A stretch of 64,000 bases of DNA from AP-15 sp963772965 (GTDB lineage Bacteria > Pseudomonadota > Alphaproteobacteria > ATCC43930 > CGMCC-115725): NCBI GenBank assembly GCA_963772965.1, contig CAVYZU010000004.1:310001-374000 (forward strand). The letters run 5' to 3'. The notes beneath the pieces are model-generated. The model was not told where the DNA came from and made no database searches. It saw only the letters and a list, made by a program, of their open reading frames with translations. How positions within the stretch are numbered: the stretch's first letter is position 1; each line of letters starts with the position of its first letter. Positions 43,135 to 51,294 of this stretch are shown here, piece by piece. A program made the position numbers and the translations under genes.

Positions 43135-43467
43135 ATGCAGGCGGACGGCTGGGCTTACCGGGTTATTTTGGCGCTATCGGGGATCACGCTGATCCTGGTG
43201 ATCGTCTATCTTGTCATCAGCGAACAGAATCGCTCGGTGCAATCTGAGATCAACCGGCGCCAGCAATTTATCAATCAAAGCATCCAATTCGGCCGCGTGA
43301 ATGAAATGCTGGTTCGCACCTTGGGGTCGGTGGCAGTCAGTGAAAAGGACGACAAGCTGCGCGAGCTGCTGGCGCAGAACGGGATCACGATAAATCCCAA
43401 GACCGGCGCGCCTGCCCGGGCGCCCGAAACCGGTGCCAAACCCTCAGCGGCGAGCAAGGGGCAATGA
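43135..43467 (+). CDS. single-pass membrane protein with coiled coil (pair member 1)
   Basis: 110 residues: an N-terminal hydrophobic helix (YRVILALSGITLILVIVYLV), then a predicted coiled coil with QNRSVQSEINRRQQFINQ, and a tail with LRELLAQNGITINPKTG and a Pro/Ala-rich end. The stop overlaps the next gene by ATGA. No family recognised. The helix-coiled-coil-short motif plan is shared with the partner, so they may be distant duplicates that form a heteromer. Confidence 0.7.
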   Translation: MQADGWAYRVILALSGITLILVIVYLVISEQNRSVQSEINRRQQFINQSIQFGRVNEMLVRTLGSVAVSEKDDKLRELLAQNGITINPKTGAPARAPETGAKPSAASKGQ

Positions 43468-43769
43468 CGTTCTCGACAAGGGGCGGCGGTTTCCCACCCG
43501 AATTGTCGCTGCCTTTGATCCTGGTTATCGTTTCGCTGTTCGTGCTGATCGCCTTTGAGACCGGTCAGGCGATCCATGACCGCGGCGCGCTTACCGAGTT
43601 GATGCAAGCGCAGCAGCCGAGCATCGAGCAGGCGGTCAAGCTGCGCCAACAGCTGCAAACGCTAGCCGGTAAAACGGCCGAATTGGCAGCAAATGGCGAT
43701 GCCGGCGCCAAAATGGTCGTGGATCAGATGAAAGCACAGGGCGTCACCCTCGGAACGCCGAAAAAATAG
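43464..43769 (+). CDS. single-pass membrane protein with coiled coil (pair member 2)
   Basis: 101 residues: hydrophobic helix (ELSLPLILVIVSLFVLIAFE), then a Gln-rich coiled coil (SIEQAVKLRQQLQTLAGKTA) and a C-terminal segment MVVDQMKAQGVTLGTPKK. The last segment parallels LRELLAQNGITINP in the preceding protein. Translationally coupled to it. Function unknown; a periplasm-facing inner-membrane complex is plausible. Confidence 0.7.
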   Translation: MTFSTRGGGFPPELSLPLILVIVSLFVLIAFETGQAIHDRGALTELMQAQQPSIEQAVKLRQQLQTLAGKTAELAANGDAGAKMVVDQMKAQGVTLGTPKK

Positions 43770-43817
43770 CTCCCCGCCCGGCCCAGATCCGGGCTGTGTC
43801 AACCCCAGTCGCGACGC

Positions 43818-44723
43818 CTAATACATGTCGGGCGTGATGATCAGCCGCCCTTCGAGGCTGGGCTCGCGCTCGCGATAGGCGCGCAGAATCGCTGGCGGGT
43901 CGACCGGCGGCTCAACCGGCAGTACGTCGAGAGCGGCCGCGGCAAGATGGCCGCTGCGCAACAGTGCGAGCAGCGCGTCGACGTCGACGATCGGCCCGCG
44001 CGCCGTGTTAACGACGACCGCCCCCTTTGGCAGCAGCGATAATTGTTGGTGGCCGAGCAGACCGCGCGTCTCGCGCGTCAGCGGCGTGTGGATCGACAAG
44101 GTATCGGTCTGGCGCAGCAGATCTTCCAGTGTCGCGGCACGCCCGACGCCAAGCGCCAACTCGGCGCCGTTTGGCAAATAAGGGTCGTAAAACTTGACGT
44201 GAAAACCAAAGGCGCGGGCGCGCAGCGCAACCGCCGTGCCGATCCGGCCGAGCCCGACGATGCCGAAATTCTGTACGCCCAGCCGGCGGATCAGGTCGTT
44301 CTTGACCGCACCCCACGGTGCCGGCGGGTCCGATCGCATCCGCTCGTGATAAAGGACGACGCCGCGGCGCAATGATAACGCCAATGCCATCGCATGATCG
44401 GCGACCTCGGTCGTGCCGTAATCCGGGACATTACAGACAAGTATGTTGCGCGCCGCCGCGGCGGGCCGGTCGATTTTGTCGTAACCTACACCCATGCGGA
44501 CGATCGCGCGCAATCGTGGGAAGCGTGCGATGTCCTCGGCCGAGACCGCATGCCGCATGATCATCAGCCCGTCGACCTCGGCACAATCGGCCGGGTCGAG
44601 TTCGGCGAGCGCTGTCTTGGTGCGACGGATGATTTGCACCTCGGGGCCAAAGATTTCGCGCTCGACGCTCTCGTCCGGGATCTGCCGATCCTCGGGATAC
44701 ATCACGGTGATAGGCATCTGCAT
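43818..44723 (-). CDS. D-isomer 2-hydroxyacid dehydrogenase, CtBP-like, C-terminally truncated
   Basis: 301 residues of the D-2-hydroxyacid dehydrogenase family: MGVGYDKIDRPAAAARNILV, the NAD motif NFGIVGLGRIGTAVALRARA, the Arg region VVNTARGPIVDVDALLALLR, and the Glu/Asp part LDVLPVEPPVDPP. In complete members the protein continues TPHxAxYS with the catalytic His and about 30 further residues. Here it ends TPDMY-stop, so the His is lost. The mutation may be a substitution plus an early stop, or assembly error. Part of a three-gene minus-strand unit with Gfo/Idh and AroQ-like genes. Confidence 0.85.
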   Translation of the reverse strand: MQMPITVMYPEDRQIPDESVEREIFGPEVQIIRRTKTALAELDPADCAEVDGLMIMRHAVSAEDIARFPRLRAIVRMGVGYDKIDRPAAAARNILVCNVPDYGTTEVADHAMALALSLRRGVVLYHERMRSDPPAPWGAVKNDLIRRLGVQNFGIVGLGRIGTAVALRARAFGFHVKFYDPYLPNGAELALGVGRAATLEDLLRQTDTLSIHTPLTRETRGLLGHQQLSLLPKGAVVVNTARGPIVDVDALLALLRSGHLAAAALDVLPVEPPVDPPAILRAYREREPSLEGRLIITPDMY

Positions 44724-44732
44724 TCCCTCGGG

Positions 44733-45746
44733 CTAGCGGCGGACCACTTTTACGGGCTGGCCGGTTGCCGCCGATTGGACAATGGCCTCGAACGCGGCAA
44801 CACCATGGACGATCTCGTCGGCAGTGATCGGATAGGGCCGCACCCCGCGGATCGCGGCGGCAAAACCCTCGAGTTCGGCCTTTAACGCGTTGAAAGCTCC
44901 GTACTCGATGATTTCGGGCGGCGACGCGCGATGGCGACCGGCGGGCATCTCCTCCGGCACTGGGGTGAAGCGGAAATCGAGGTCCTGCCCTTGCAATTCG
45001 GCGCGACCCTTGCTGCCGTAGACCGCAAAACGATAGGTCGGCGCCGTTACCAGCGAGCAATAGAGCGTGGCCGACATACCATTTTCCAACCTCATCAAGA
45101 CACTTGTTGTGTCTTCGAGGCGCGTCATCGACCGATGCAGGCTAAGGCAATAGACCTCGTCGATACGGCCGAACAAATATATCAGCGCGTCGAGATTGTG
45201 GACGCCGGTCGCCGTCATCGCCCCGGCGGGCGCCTCTTGCGGGTCGGCCCGCCAGTAATACCCCTCTGGCATAAAGTGTCCCGCCGGAGACGCCTGCGCG
45301 GTCTCGGCATGGGTCGGGAGACCGAGCCTACCGTCATCGATTCGCGTCTTCAGCTCGATCATCGCTGGGTGAAAGCGCCGCGGATAGGCGACCCCCAAGA
45401 CGACACCCGCAGCCTCGACCGCAGCGATGGCGTTCTGCGCGCTGTTCACATCGAGCGTGAACGGCTTCTCCATAAAAACATGCTTGCCGGCAGCCGCGGT
45501 ACGCTCGACTTGCTCGCCATGTTGACTATGGGGGGTCGCAAAAACCACCGCGTCAACCGCGGGATCAGCGAGAAGCTGGTCGAGATCGTCGCAATAGGCG
45601 ATGTCGTGCTCGGCGCAAAACGGCGCCGCCGATGCACGCGTGCGGCTGTGGCCGACGATAAACCGGAACTCGGTAGTTTTGCCCTGGACCGCACCGACTA
45701 AGGTACGTCCCCAGCGGCCGAGACCGACAATGCCGGCGCGGATCAC
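44733..45746 (-). CDS. Gfo/Idh/MocA-family oxidoreductase
   Basis: A 337-residue NAD(P)-dependent oxidoreductase: IRAGIVGLGRWGRTLVGA Rossmann start, VFATPHSQHGEQVERTAAAG, then the EKPFTLD motif with the conserved Lys, and DLDALIYLFG-type C-terminal domain (GVHNLDALIYLFGRIDEV). The family acts on sugars, inositols and related compounds. The 4-base overlap at 45743-45746 with the AroQ-like gene upstream and the 9-base gap to the hydroxyacid dehydrogenase show one operon. Confidence 0.93.
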   Translation of the reverse strand: MIRAGIVGLGRWGRTLVGAVQGKTTEFRFIVGHSRTRASAAPFCAEHDIAYCDDLDQLLADPAVDAVVFATPHSQHGEQVERTAAAGKHVFMEKPFTLDVNSAQNAIAAVEAAGVVLGVAYPRRFHPAMIELKTRIDDGRLGLPTHAETAQASPAGHFMPEGYYWRADPQEAPAGAMTATGVHNLDALIYLFGRIDEVYCLSLHRSMTRLEDTTSVLMRLENGMSATLYCSLVTAPTYRFAVYGSKGRAELQGQDLDFRFTPVPEEMPAGRHRASPPEIIEYGAFNALKAELEGFAAAIRGVRPYPITADEIVHGVAAFEAIVQSAATGQPVKVVRR

Positions 45747-46180
45747 TTTTTTGCCGCCAGCAGGTCGCGGACACCGCGCAATGCGAGGTAATAGCCGGAC
45801 AGCCCAAATCCGGCGACGACGCCCTGGCTGACCGCGGCCGTCTGTGAGGCCGGCCCGCGCCGGATCGGGTTCGAAATGTGGACCTCGATCGTCGGGAACT
45901 TGACCTGCGAAATTGCCGCGACCAGTGCCGGGTAGCCGGTGCCGAAAGCTGCCGGATTGAACAATGCGGCATCGAAGCCCTTGTCGTTGGCTTCGTACAA
46001 TTTGTTGACGACCTCACCTTCGATATTCGAGTGGAAGATTTCGATGTCGAGCCCTAATTCCGCGGCGTAACCGCGGATGCGCTCGTCATATTCGGACAAG
46101 GTCATCGGGCCGAAAATCTCAGTCTGAACCTTTCCGCGCATGTTCATGCCCGCACCATGGACGATCAGAACTTTCGGCAT
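45743..46180 (-). CDS. type II dehydroquinase-like protein with altered active site
   Basis: A 145-residue protein of the AroQ fold: KVLIVHGAGMNMRG, IFHSNIEGEVVNKLYEA, FPTIEVHISNP and the C-terminal GLSGYYLALRGV. True type II 3-dehydroquinate dehydratases have a catalytic Tyr in the flexible loop (EIYG); here it is Phe23 (EIFG). His101 (EVHISN) is kept, but the NPGALTHTS loop is NPAAFGTGY. It is therefore probably not a shikimate enzyme but a paralogue acting on another cyclic polyol acid. It leads the operon with Gfo/Idh and hydroxyacid dehydrogenase genes. Confidence 0.85.
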   Translation of the reverse strand: MPKVLIVHGAGMNMRGKVQTEIFGPMTLSEYDERIRGYAAELGLDIEIFHSNIEGEVVNKLYEANDKGFDAALFNPAAFGTGYPALVAAISQVKFPTIEVHISNPIRRGPASQTAAVSQGVVAGFGLSGYYLALRGVRDLLAAKK

Positions 46181-46306
46181 TGTGCTGTCCTCGAATGGCT
46201 GTCGAAGGGAAAAGCCGGTCCGGCGATGCTAGCCGACCGCGGAATTCGCTGACAAGGCCGATTGGGCGGCTTGACAGCAAACCGGTTGTATTGCACCAGT
46301 TCGCGC

Positions 46307-47227
46307 ATGAGGTGTTTCAATACGCTCCTCATGATCGCTACGGTAGCGGGGCTTACGATTATCGGGCCTGCCGACGCTTCGCCGCCAGCGTCCAAGGCGA
46401 AACAGCCTCGCAGCATTGCCGCCCAGCTCAACATCTTTGTCCGCAAAGGCGCCGGGACGACCGAGACGATCCGCTTTGCCGATCCGCGCCAGCATTCGGT
46501 CCGGGTCGTGCGCGGGAGGAAGCCTCCCGCTGCAATAAGCGCCGATCTCCGCTCCGATAAAGCCCTTCGTGCTCGCGGCTCGGACGAAATTGTTGCTTTT
46601 TCCGATCGGCGAATGAAGCCGGTGCGTGTTGTGCGTGGCGGCCCGATCGTCGCGGCCGTCTCACTCGTGATACCGGCAACAACACCACGCGGTATCCCGA
46701 TCCGCCCGGCCACGCAGGTCGTTTCGTTCGCGAACTCCGCGGAGCGGCCGGTTACCGTATTGCGAGGCATGGCCGTCGCCCGTGTCGATCTGGCGCTGCC
46801 GTCGATAATCCCCAGCCCATATCTCGATTTGTTCGGGTCGGCGCGCGGCCCCGAACTCGATCGCGTTGCGTTTGCCGTTGATGGCGCCGAATCGAGCCAC
46901 GGCGCCGATCCCGGCATGTGGCGCGAGGTGTTTAGCGGGCCGCAAGGGCCGATGCAGGTATCGGCCGCGGCCGCCATCGATTCAGGCGGCGGGGATCGGT
47001 TCGACCTGAGCCAGAACCGGATGCTCGGCCGGGCGTATCTGGCGCGGTTGTACCGACGATACGGCAACTGGCCGGATGCCGTGAGCGCTTATAATTGGGG
47101 ACCCGGAAACCTGGATGCCTGGATCGCGCAGGGCCGGCCGGCGGATGGCTTGCCGCTCGGCGTCGAGCGTTATCGCGAACGGGTTCTGCGGGACGGGGGG
47201 ATCGCACAAATCCCAGTGGGCCGTTGA
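46307..47227 (+). CDS. lytic transglycosylase-like protein with three N-terminal repeats
   Basis: From ATG 46307 the protein has 306 residues with a signal-like N-terminus. The C-terminal third is an SLT/goose-lysozyme-like domain: FAVDGAESSHGADP (catalytic Glu), SGPQGPMQVSAAAA, LGRAYLARLYRRYGNW and AVSAYNWGPGN. Before it lie three repeats of about 45 residues, each with a core like IRFADPRQHSVRVVRG, VAFSDRRMKPVRVVRG and VSFANSAERPVTVLRG. I do not recognise these repeats; they may bind wall or partner proteins. It would act on peptidoglycan in the periplasm. Single gene, divergent from the AroQ-like operon. Confidence 0.85.
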   Translation: MRCFNTLLMIATVAGLTIIGPADASPPASKAKQPRSIAAQLNIFVRKGAGTTETIRFADPRQHSVRVVRGRKPPAAISADLRSDKALRARGSDEIVAFSDRRMKPVRVVRGGPIVAAVSLVIPATTPRGIPIRPATQVVSFANSAERPVTVLRGMAVARVDLALPSIIPSPYLDLFGSARGPELDRVAFAVDGAESSHGADPGMWREVFSGPQGPMQVSAAAAIDSGGGDRFDLSQNRMLGRAYLARLYRRYGNWPDAVSAYNWGPGNLDAWIAQGRPADGLPLGVERYRERVLRDGGIAQIPVGR

Positions 47228-47429
47228 CTCCCACGCACTTGCGGATGCAGGGCCGCCAAGCGCTCTCGGCGCCGACAGCCTGGTGACGCTTCCAGCGCAC
47301 CAGGTGCATATTCTTTCGGCAACCCGCATATGATTGATGACGTGCTAGGCTGTGTCGACGAATCCTGCCTACCGCATAGCCTCAGCAAGCGTTGCTGTTT
47401 TTCGGGATTGCCTGCTTAGAATCGAAATC

Positions 47430-49292
47430 ATGCGCATTTTTCGTTTTTTTGAAAACCGGATCGAGCCGACGGCCATGCCTCCCGGTCCGCCGCCGGACGG
47501 GCTCGGCGCGTTCTATTGGCATCACGCCCGCCAGGCCCGCGGGCTCGTCGTGGCGCTGTTCGCGGCAGGGCTCGTCGTGGCGCTGCTCGATACGACAATC
47601 CCGGTCTTTGTCGGCCAGGTCGTGACCATGGTCTCGAGCCACACGCCGCACTCCGTGCTTCACGATTCTTGGCCTCAGTTTCTTGTCATGGCCTTAGTGC
47701 TGCTGGTGGCACGCCCTTTGGCGATGCTGATGCAGAACCTGATCACCAATCAGGCGATCATCCCCAGCTTTTCTAATTTGATCCGCTGGCAGAGCCACTG
47801 GCATGTCGTGCGGCAGAGCTGGACATTCTTCCAGAACGACTACGCCGGGCGCATCGCCAATCGTGTCATGCAGACGGGTCCGGCATTGCGCGAGAGCGTC
47901 GTCGCCGCAACCAACGCCGTTTGGTATATCCTAGTCTATGGCGGCGGAGCGATCGCCTTGCTGGCGTCCAGCGACACCCGGCTCGCCATTCCTGTGCTGT
48001 TGTGGTTTGCCGGTTATGCCGGGTTGCTGCGCTGGTTTGTGCCACAGCTGCGCAACCGCTCGCAACGGATGTCGGCGGCGCGCTCACAGCTGTCCGGGCG
48101 GGTTGTCGACAGTTACACCAACATTCAGACAGTGAAGCTGTTCGCTCGCCCGCGCGACGAGGACGCCTTTGTCTCGGAGGCGATGGAAGAGATGACCGAG
48201 ACGCACCGCTACCAGCTGCGGCTGACCACCACGCTCGCGTTCAGCCTCGCCTTGCTCAACGCGGCAATGGTGGTGGGCACGGGCGGCATCGCAATCTGGC
48301 AGTGGAGCATCGGACGGATCGCCGTGGGGACCGTCGCAATGGCGCTCCCGCTGACCTGGCACATCGTCAGCATCGCCGGCTGGGTGGCGCAGAACGTGGC
48401 GACCATTTTCGAGAATATTGGCGTCGTGCAGGAGGGGATGCGCTCGATCGCGGTACCGCATCAGATGACCGATCAACCGAATGCGGTGCCGCTGCAGGTC
48501 GAGCGCGGCCTCGTACGGTTCGAGAACATGCGCTTTGGCTATGGGACTCAGCGCGGGGTATTGCACGGCATCGAGCTGACGATAGCGCCGGGCGAACGGG
48601 TCGGGCTGGTCGGCCCATCTGGGGCCGGCAAATCGACATTGGTCAATCTGCTGCTGCGCTTTTACGACATCGAGAGCGGCCGAATCCTGATCGATGGGCA
48701 GAACATCGCCGAAGTGACGCAAGAGAGCCTGCGCGCTCACATTTCGATGGTGACGCAGGATACGTCGCTGCTGCACCGCTCCATCCGCGACAACATCCGC
48801 TACGGCCGGCCGCAGGCGAGCGAGTGGGAAGTGCGGCGCGCGGCGACACAAGCGCAGGCCATTGAGTTTATCGAGACGCTCGAAGACTGGAACGGGCGTC
48901 GCGGCTTTGACGCACATGTCGGTGAGCGCGGCGTCAAATTGTCTGGCGGTCAACGCCAACGTGTCGCCCTCGCGCGGGTCATCTTGAAGGATGCCCCGAT
49001 CCTGGTGCTTGATGAGGCCACCTCATCTCTCGATTCGGAGGTCGAGGCGGCGATTCAGGAACAGCTCGAAACGCTGATGCGCGGGCGCACGGTTATCGCC
49101 ATCGCACACCGGCTATCGACAATTGCGCGGCTCGACCGTCTCGTGGTGCTGGAAGCGGGGCGGATCGTCGAAGAAGGCACACACGCCGCCCTGCTCGCCG
49201 TGGACGGAACATATGCACGGCTATGGCGACACCAATCGGGTGGCTTTATCGACGCGGCTGGCGTTGCCGGCCTGGTCGACGCCGCCGAGTAA
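47430..49292 (+). CDS. ABC exporter (fused permease and ATPase)
   Basis: A half-transporter of about 620 residues: six membrane helices in the first 330 residues, then an ATPase domain with Walker A GPSGAGKSTLVN, the signature LSGGQRQRVALARV, Walker B ILVLDEATSSLDSE and the switch AIAHRLSTIARLD. It will work as a homodimer exporting a lipid, peptide or drug. ATG 47430 is preferred to 47352 because the extra 26 residues are not membrane-like. No partner gene identifies the substrate. Confidence 0.92.
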   Translation: MRIFRFFENRIEPTAMPPGPPPDGLGAFYWHHARQARGLVVALFAAGLVVALLDTTIPVFVGQVVTMVSSHTPHSVLHDSWPQFLVMALVLLVARPLAMLMQNLITNQAIIPSFSNLIRWQSHWHVVRQSWTFFQNDYAGRIANRVMQTGPALRESVVAATNAVWYILVYGGGAIALLASSDTRLAIPVLLWFAGYAGLLRWFVPQLRNRSQRMSAARSQLSGRVVDSYTNIQTVKLFARPRDEDAFVSEAMEEMTETHRYQLRLTTTLAFSLALLNAAMVVGTGGIAIWQWSIGRIAVGTVAMALPLTWHIVSIAGWVAQNVATIFENIGVVQEGMRSIAVPHQMTDQPNAVPLQVERGLVRFENMRFGYGTQRGVLHGIELTIAPGERVGLVGPSGAGKSTLVNLLLRFYDIESGRILIDGQNIAEVTQESLRAHISMVTQDTSLLHRSIRDNIRYGRPQASEWEVRRAATQAQAIEFIETLEDWNGRRGFDAHVGERGVKLSGGQRQRVALARVILKDAPILVLDEATSSLDSEVEAAIQEQLETLMRGRTVIAIAHRLSTIARLDRLVVLEAGRIVEEGTHAALLAVDGTYARLWRHQSGGFIDAAGVAGLVDAAE

Positions 49293-49372
49293 CATAGCTT
49301 CGGGGCTTTCCCCTCGTTGGCGGCGACGCGCGGCTGCGCTATCCTTAGCCGCATGGAGGCGGTGATCACCCG

Positions 49373-49864
49373 ATGAGAGACGGCGGCCGCACCCTGCCAC
49401 TTTTTGTGCTCGTGACGAGCGCGATCGTCATGGCGACCGTGCTGCTGGCACAGTATTGGCGTGGGCTCGCCCCCTGCGAGCTGTGCTTGACTGAGCGGTG
49501 GCCGTGGGACGTTGCGATTGTGATCGCCTTCGTCGCAACCATGGTCGGCAGCCGGGCAGCATTGCCTTGGGTGGCGCTGTTCCTGGCGGCTGTTTTCGTC
49601 GTCGGGAGCGCCCTCGCCTTTTATCACGTGGGCGTCGAGCAGCATTGGTTCGCGGGCCCGAGCGCCTGTACCGATACCGGGACTCCCACAACGCTAGCGG
49701 ATCTGAAGGCACAGTTGATGCGGCAGCAACCGGTACGCTGCGACGAGCCCGCATGGACTTTCCTTGGCATTTCCCTCGCCGGCTGGAACATGCTTGCCTC
49801 GTTGGTGATGGCGGGGATCTGCGTTGCTGCGTTTTTGGGTTCGCGTAGGGGCGGGAGACGATGA
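49373..49864 (+). CDS. dsbB: disulfide bond formation protein B
   Basis: A 163-residue, four-helix membrane protein with the two DsbB cysteine pairs: Cys35/Cys38 (PCELC) and Cys99/Cys123 in the periplasmic loop. DsbB reoxidises DsbA and passes electrons to ubiquinone. The gene is followed 16 bases later by coq7, a ubiquinone synthesis gene, on the same strand. ATG 49373 gives a normal length for the family. Confidence 0.95.
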   Translation: MRDGGRTLPLFVLVTSAIVMATVLLAQYWRGLAPCELCLTERWPWDVAIVIAFVATMVGSRAALPWVALFLAAVFVVGSALAFYHVGVEQHWFAGPSACTDTGTPTTLADLKAQLMRQQPVRCDEPAWTFLGISLAGWNMLASLVMAGICVAAFLGSRRGGRR

Positions 49865-49880
49865 CCATCAGCGATCCGGC

Positions 49881-50432
49881 ATGAGCAGCTCAACCCGTCA
49901 TCGCTTGCCGGGCGACCCGATGCCCGCCGCCGAGATCGCGGGCATGCTGCGGGTGGATCACGCGGGCGAGTTCGGCGCCACGAGAATTTATGACGGTCAG
50001 CTCGATATACTGCGGCGGGGACGCGGCTCCGGTGAGATCCGGCGAATGGCAGAGGCCGAGAGGCGTCATTTGGCGGCGTTCGAGACCTTGCTGGCACAGC
50101 GGCGGGTGCGGCCGACACTGCTACACTCGCTCTGGTCGGTGGCCGGTTATGCGCTCGGCGCCGCGACAGCACTTCTCGGAGACCAGGCCGCCATGGCATG
50201 CACCGTCGCAGTCGAAGAGGTCATCGACGACCATTACCGCGACCAAGCCGAACGGCTCGCGCAGCAGGACAGCGAATTGACCGAGACGGTACTTGCTTTT
50301 CGCGCCGACGAAATCGCGCATCGCGACACGGCGATTGCTCAGGGCGCGGAGAAGACACCCGGCTATGATCTGCTGAGCGCGGCGATCAAAACCGGATCGC
50401 GAGTCGCAATCTGGCTGTCTACCCGGATTTGA
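49881..50432 (+). CDS. coq7: 3-demethoxyubiquinol 3-hydroxylase Coq7
   Basis: A 183-residue di-iron carboxylate protein: LRVDHAGEFGATRIYDGQ, AEAERRHLAAFETL, AVEEVIDDHYRDQAERL and FRADEIAHRDTAI supply the Glu/His ligands. Coq7 adds the last hydroxyl in ubiquinone synthesis. Start ATG 49881 is typical; the open frame upstream to 49824 overlaps dsbB. Ubiquinone-linked genes are scattered through the window (ubiK, COQ9-like, poxB, dsbB). Confidence 0.95.
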   Translation: MSSSTRHRLPGDPMPAAEIAGMLRVDHAGEFGATRIYDGQLDILRRGRGSGEIRRMAEAERRHLAAFETLLAQRRVRPTLLHSLWSVAGYALGAATALLGDQAAMACTVAVEEVIDDHYRDQAERLAQQDSELTETVLAFRADEIAHRDTAIAQGAEKTPGYDLLSAAIKTGSRVAIWLSTRI

Positions 50433-51003
50433 TCCCGGGCTTGGCATGATACGCCGCTGTCGACGAGACGCGTGCCTGCGTTGCGTAGGTTTCGAGCTGG
50501 CGCACGAAATCGGCAATGTTGGCGCTCACGGCCTGATCGACCTGCCGCCGGTCTCGCATCACCCGCGATGAGGAGACCGTTAGATTGAGGCCAAGAGGAC
50601 TGACAGGGCCCGCATCGGTCATAATGTCGGTATAAGTGAGCGGCTGGTTTGCTCCCGGCCGCAATAATTGATAGCGGGCGAAAACCGTCACGTTCTGCCC
50701 CGAATGGGCGAGCTCCATTACGAGAACATGCAATGAAAGCGGCCTGCCGTTGCCGCCAAACAACCCCGCACGATCAACAGCTGCGTGAAGCGCGGCCCGC
50801 CACCGTGCTAGCACCGGCGCCGCGGCTAGCGGCACCGGATATATCGCGAGGGTGGGCGGGGCGATCGCGACCGTGACATCCGTCAAGAAGCCAGAGATTG
50901 GTGCGGTTGCAGGCGGAATATTTGCGACAGTGATCGCGCAGGATGCGGCAGCCGACCATAAGCCCGCCACCATCAGCGACAATGTCAGGATCAACTTGCG
51001 CAT
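50419..51003 (-). CDS. exported protein, possible lipoprotein, unknown function
   Basis: A 194-residue protein with a signal sequence (MRKLILTLSLMVAGLWSAAA, then SCAI). The Cys after the signal could be a lipobox, though SAASC is not a strict one. The mature part has mixed strand/helix content, with the segment TYTDIMTDAGPVSPLGLNLT, but no family I know. It converges with and overlaps coq7 by 14 bases on the opposite strand. Confidence 0.65.
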   Translation of the reverse strand: MRKLILTLSLMVAGLWSAAASCAITVANIPPATAPISGFLTDVTVAIAPPTLAIYPVPLAAAPVLARWRAALHAAVDRAGLFGGNGRPLSLHVLVMELAHSGQNVTVFARYQLLRPGANQPLTYTDIMTDAGPVSPLGLNLTVSSSRVMRDRRQVDQAVSANIADFVRQLETYATQARVSSTAAYHAKPGIKSG

Positions 51004-51234
51004 CGGTCCCGTCCCGCTTCGTCCTAGCCTCTATAAGAGAGAACACCCGGGATAGATGACTGGGCTCATGCTTGAGGAGAAAACTCAATACATGCAGATA
51101 CAGCCTGCTGGACCCGCGGGGGTTGTGCCGGATGGTGGATGTGACGCGGAACGCGCCTTAAGCCGGTGGGCTACGAGCGCCGGGCGGGAAGTGCACAATA
51201 AGGAACAGTTGGCCGGCGACTCGTATTCAGCGTG

Positions 51235-51263
51235 TTGCCGTGGTGCATCTCGGCCCATATATT
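51235..51263 (+). promoter_or_regulatory. sigma-70-type promoter upstream of rpoZ
   Basis: TTGCCG (51235-51240) and TATATT (51258-51263) are separated by 17 bases, the ideal spacing, and lie about 30 bases before the rpoZ ATG at 51295. A GAGGTAAA ribosome site (51281-51288) follows. The exact start site is inferred. Confidence 0.55.
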
Positions 51264-51294
51264 TAGCAGTTCAGCGATTAGAGGTAAAACTGCA

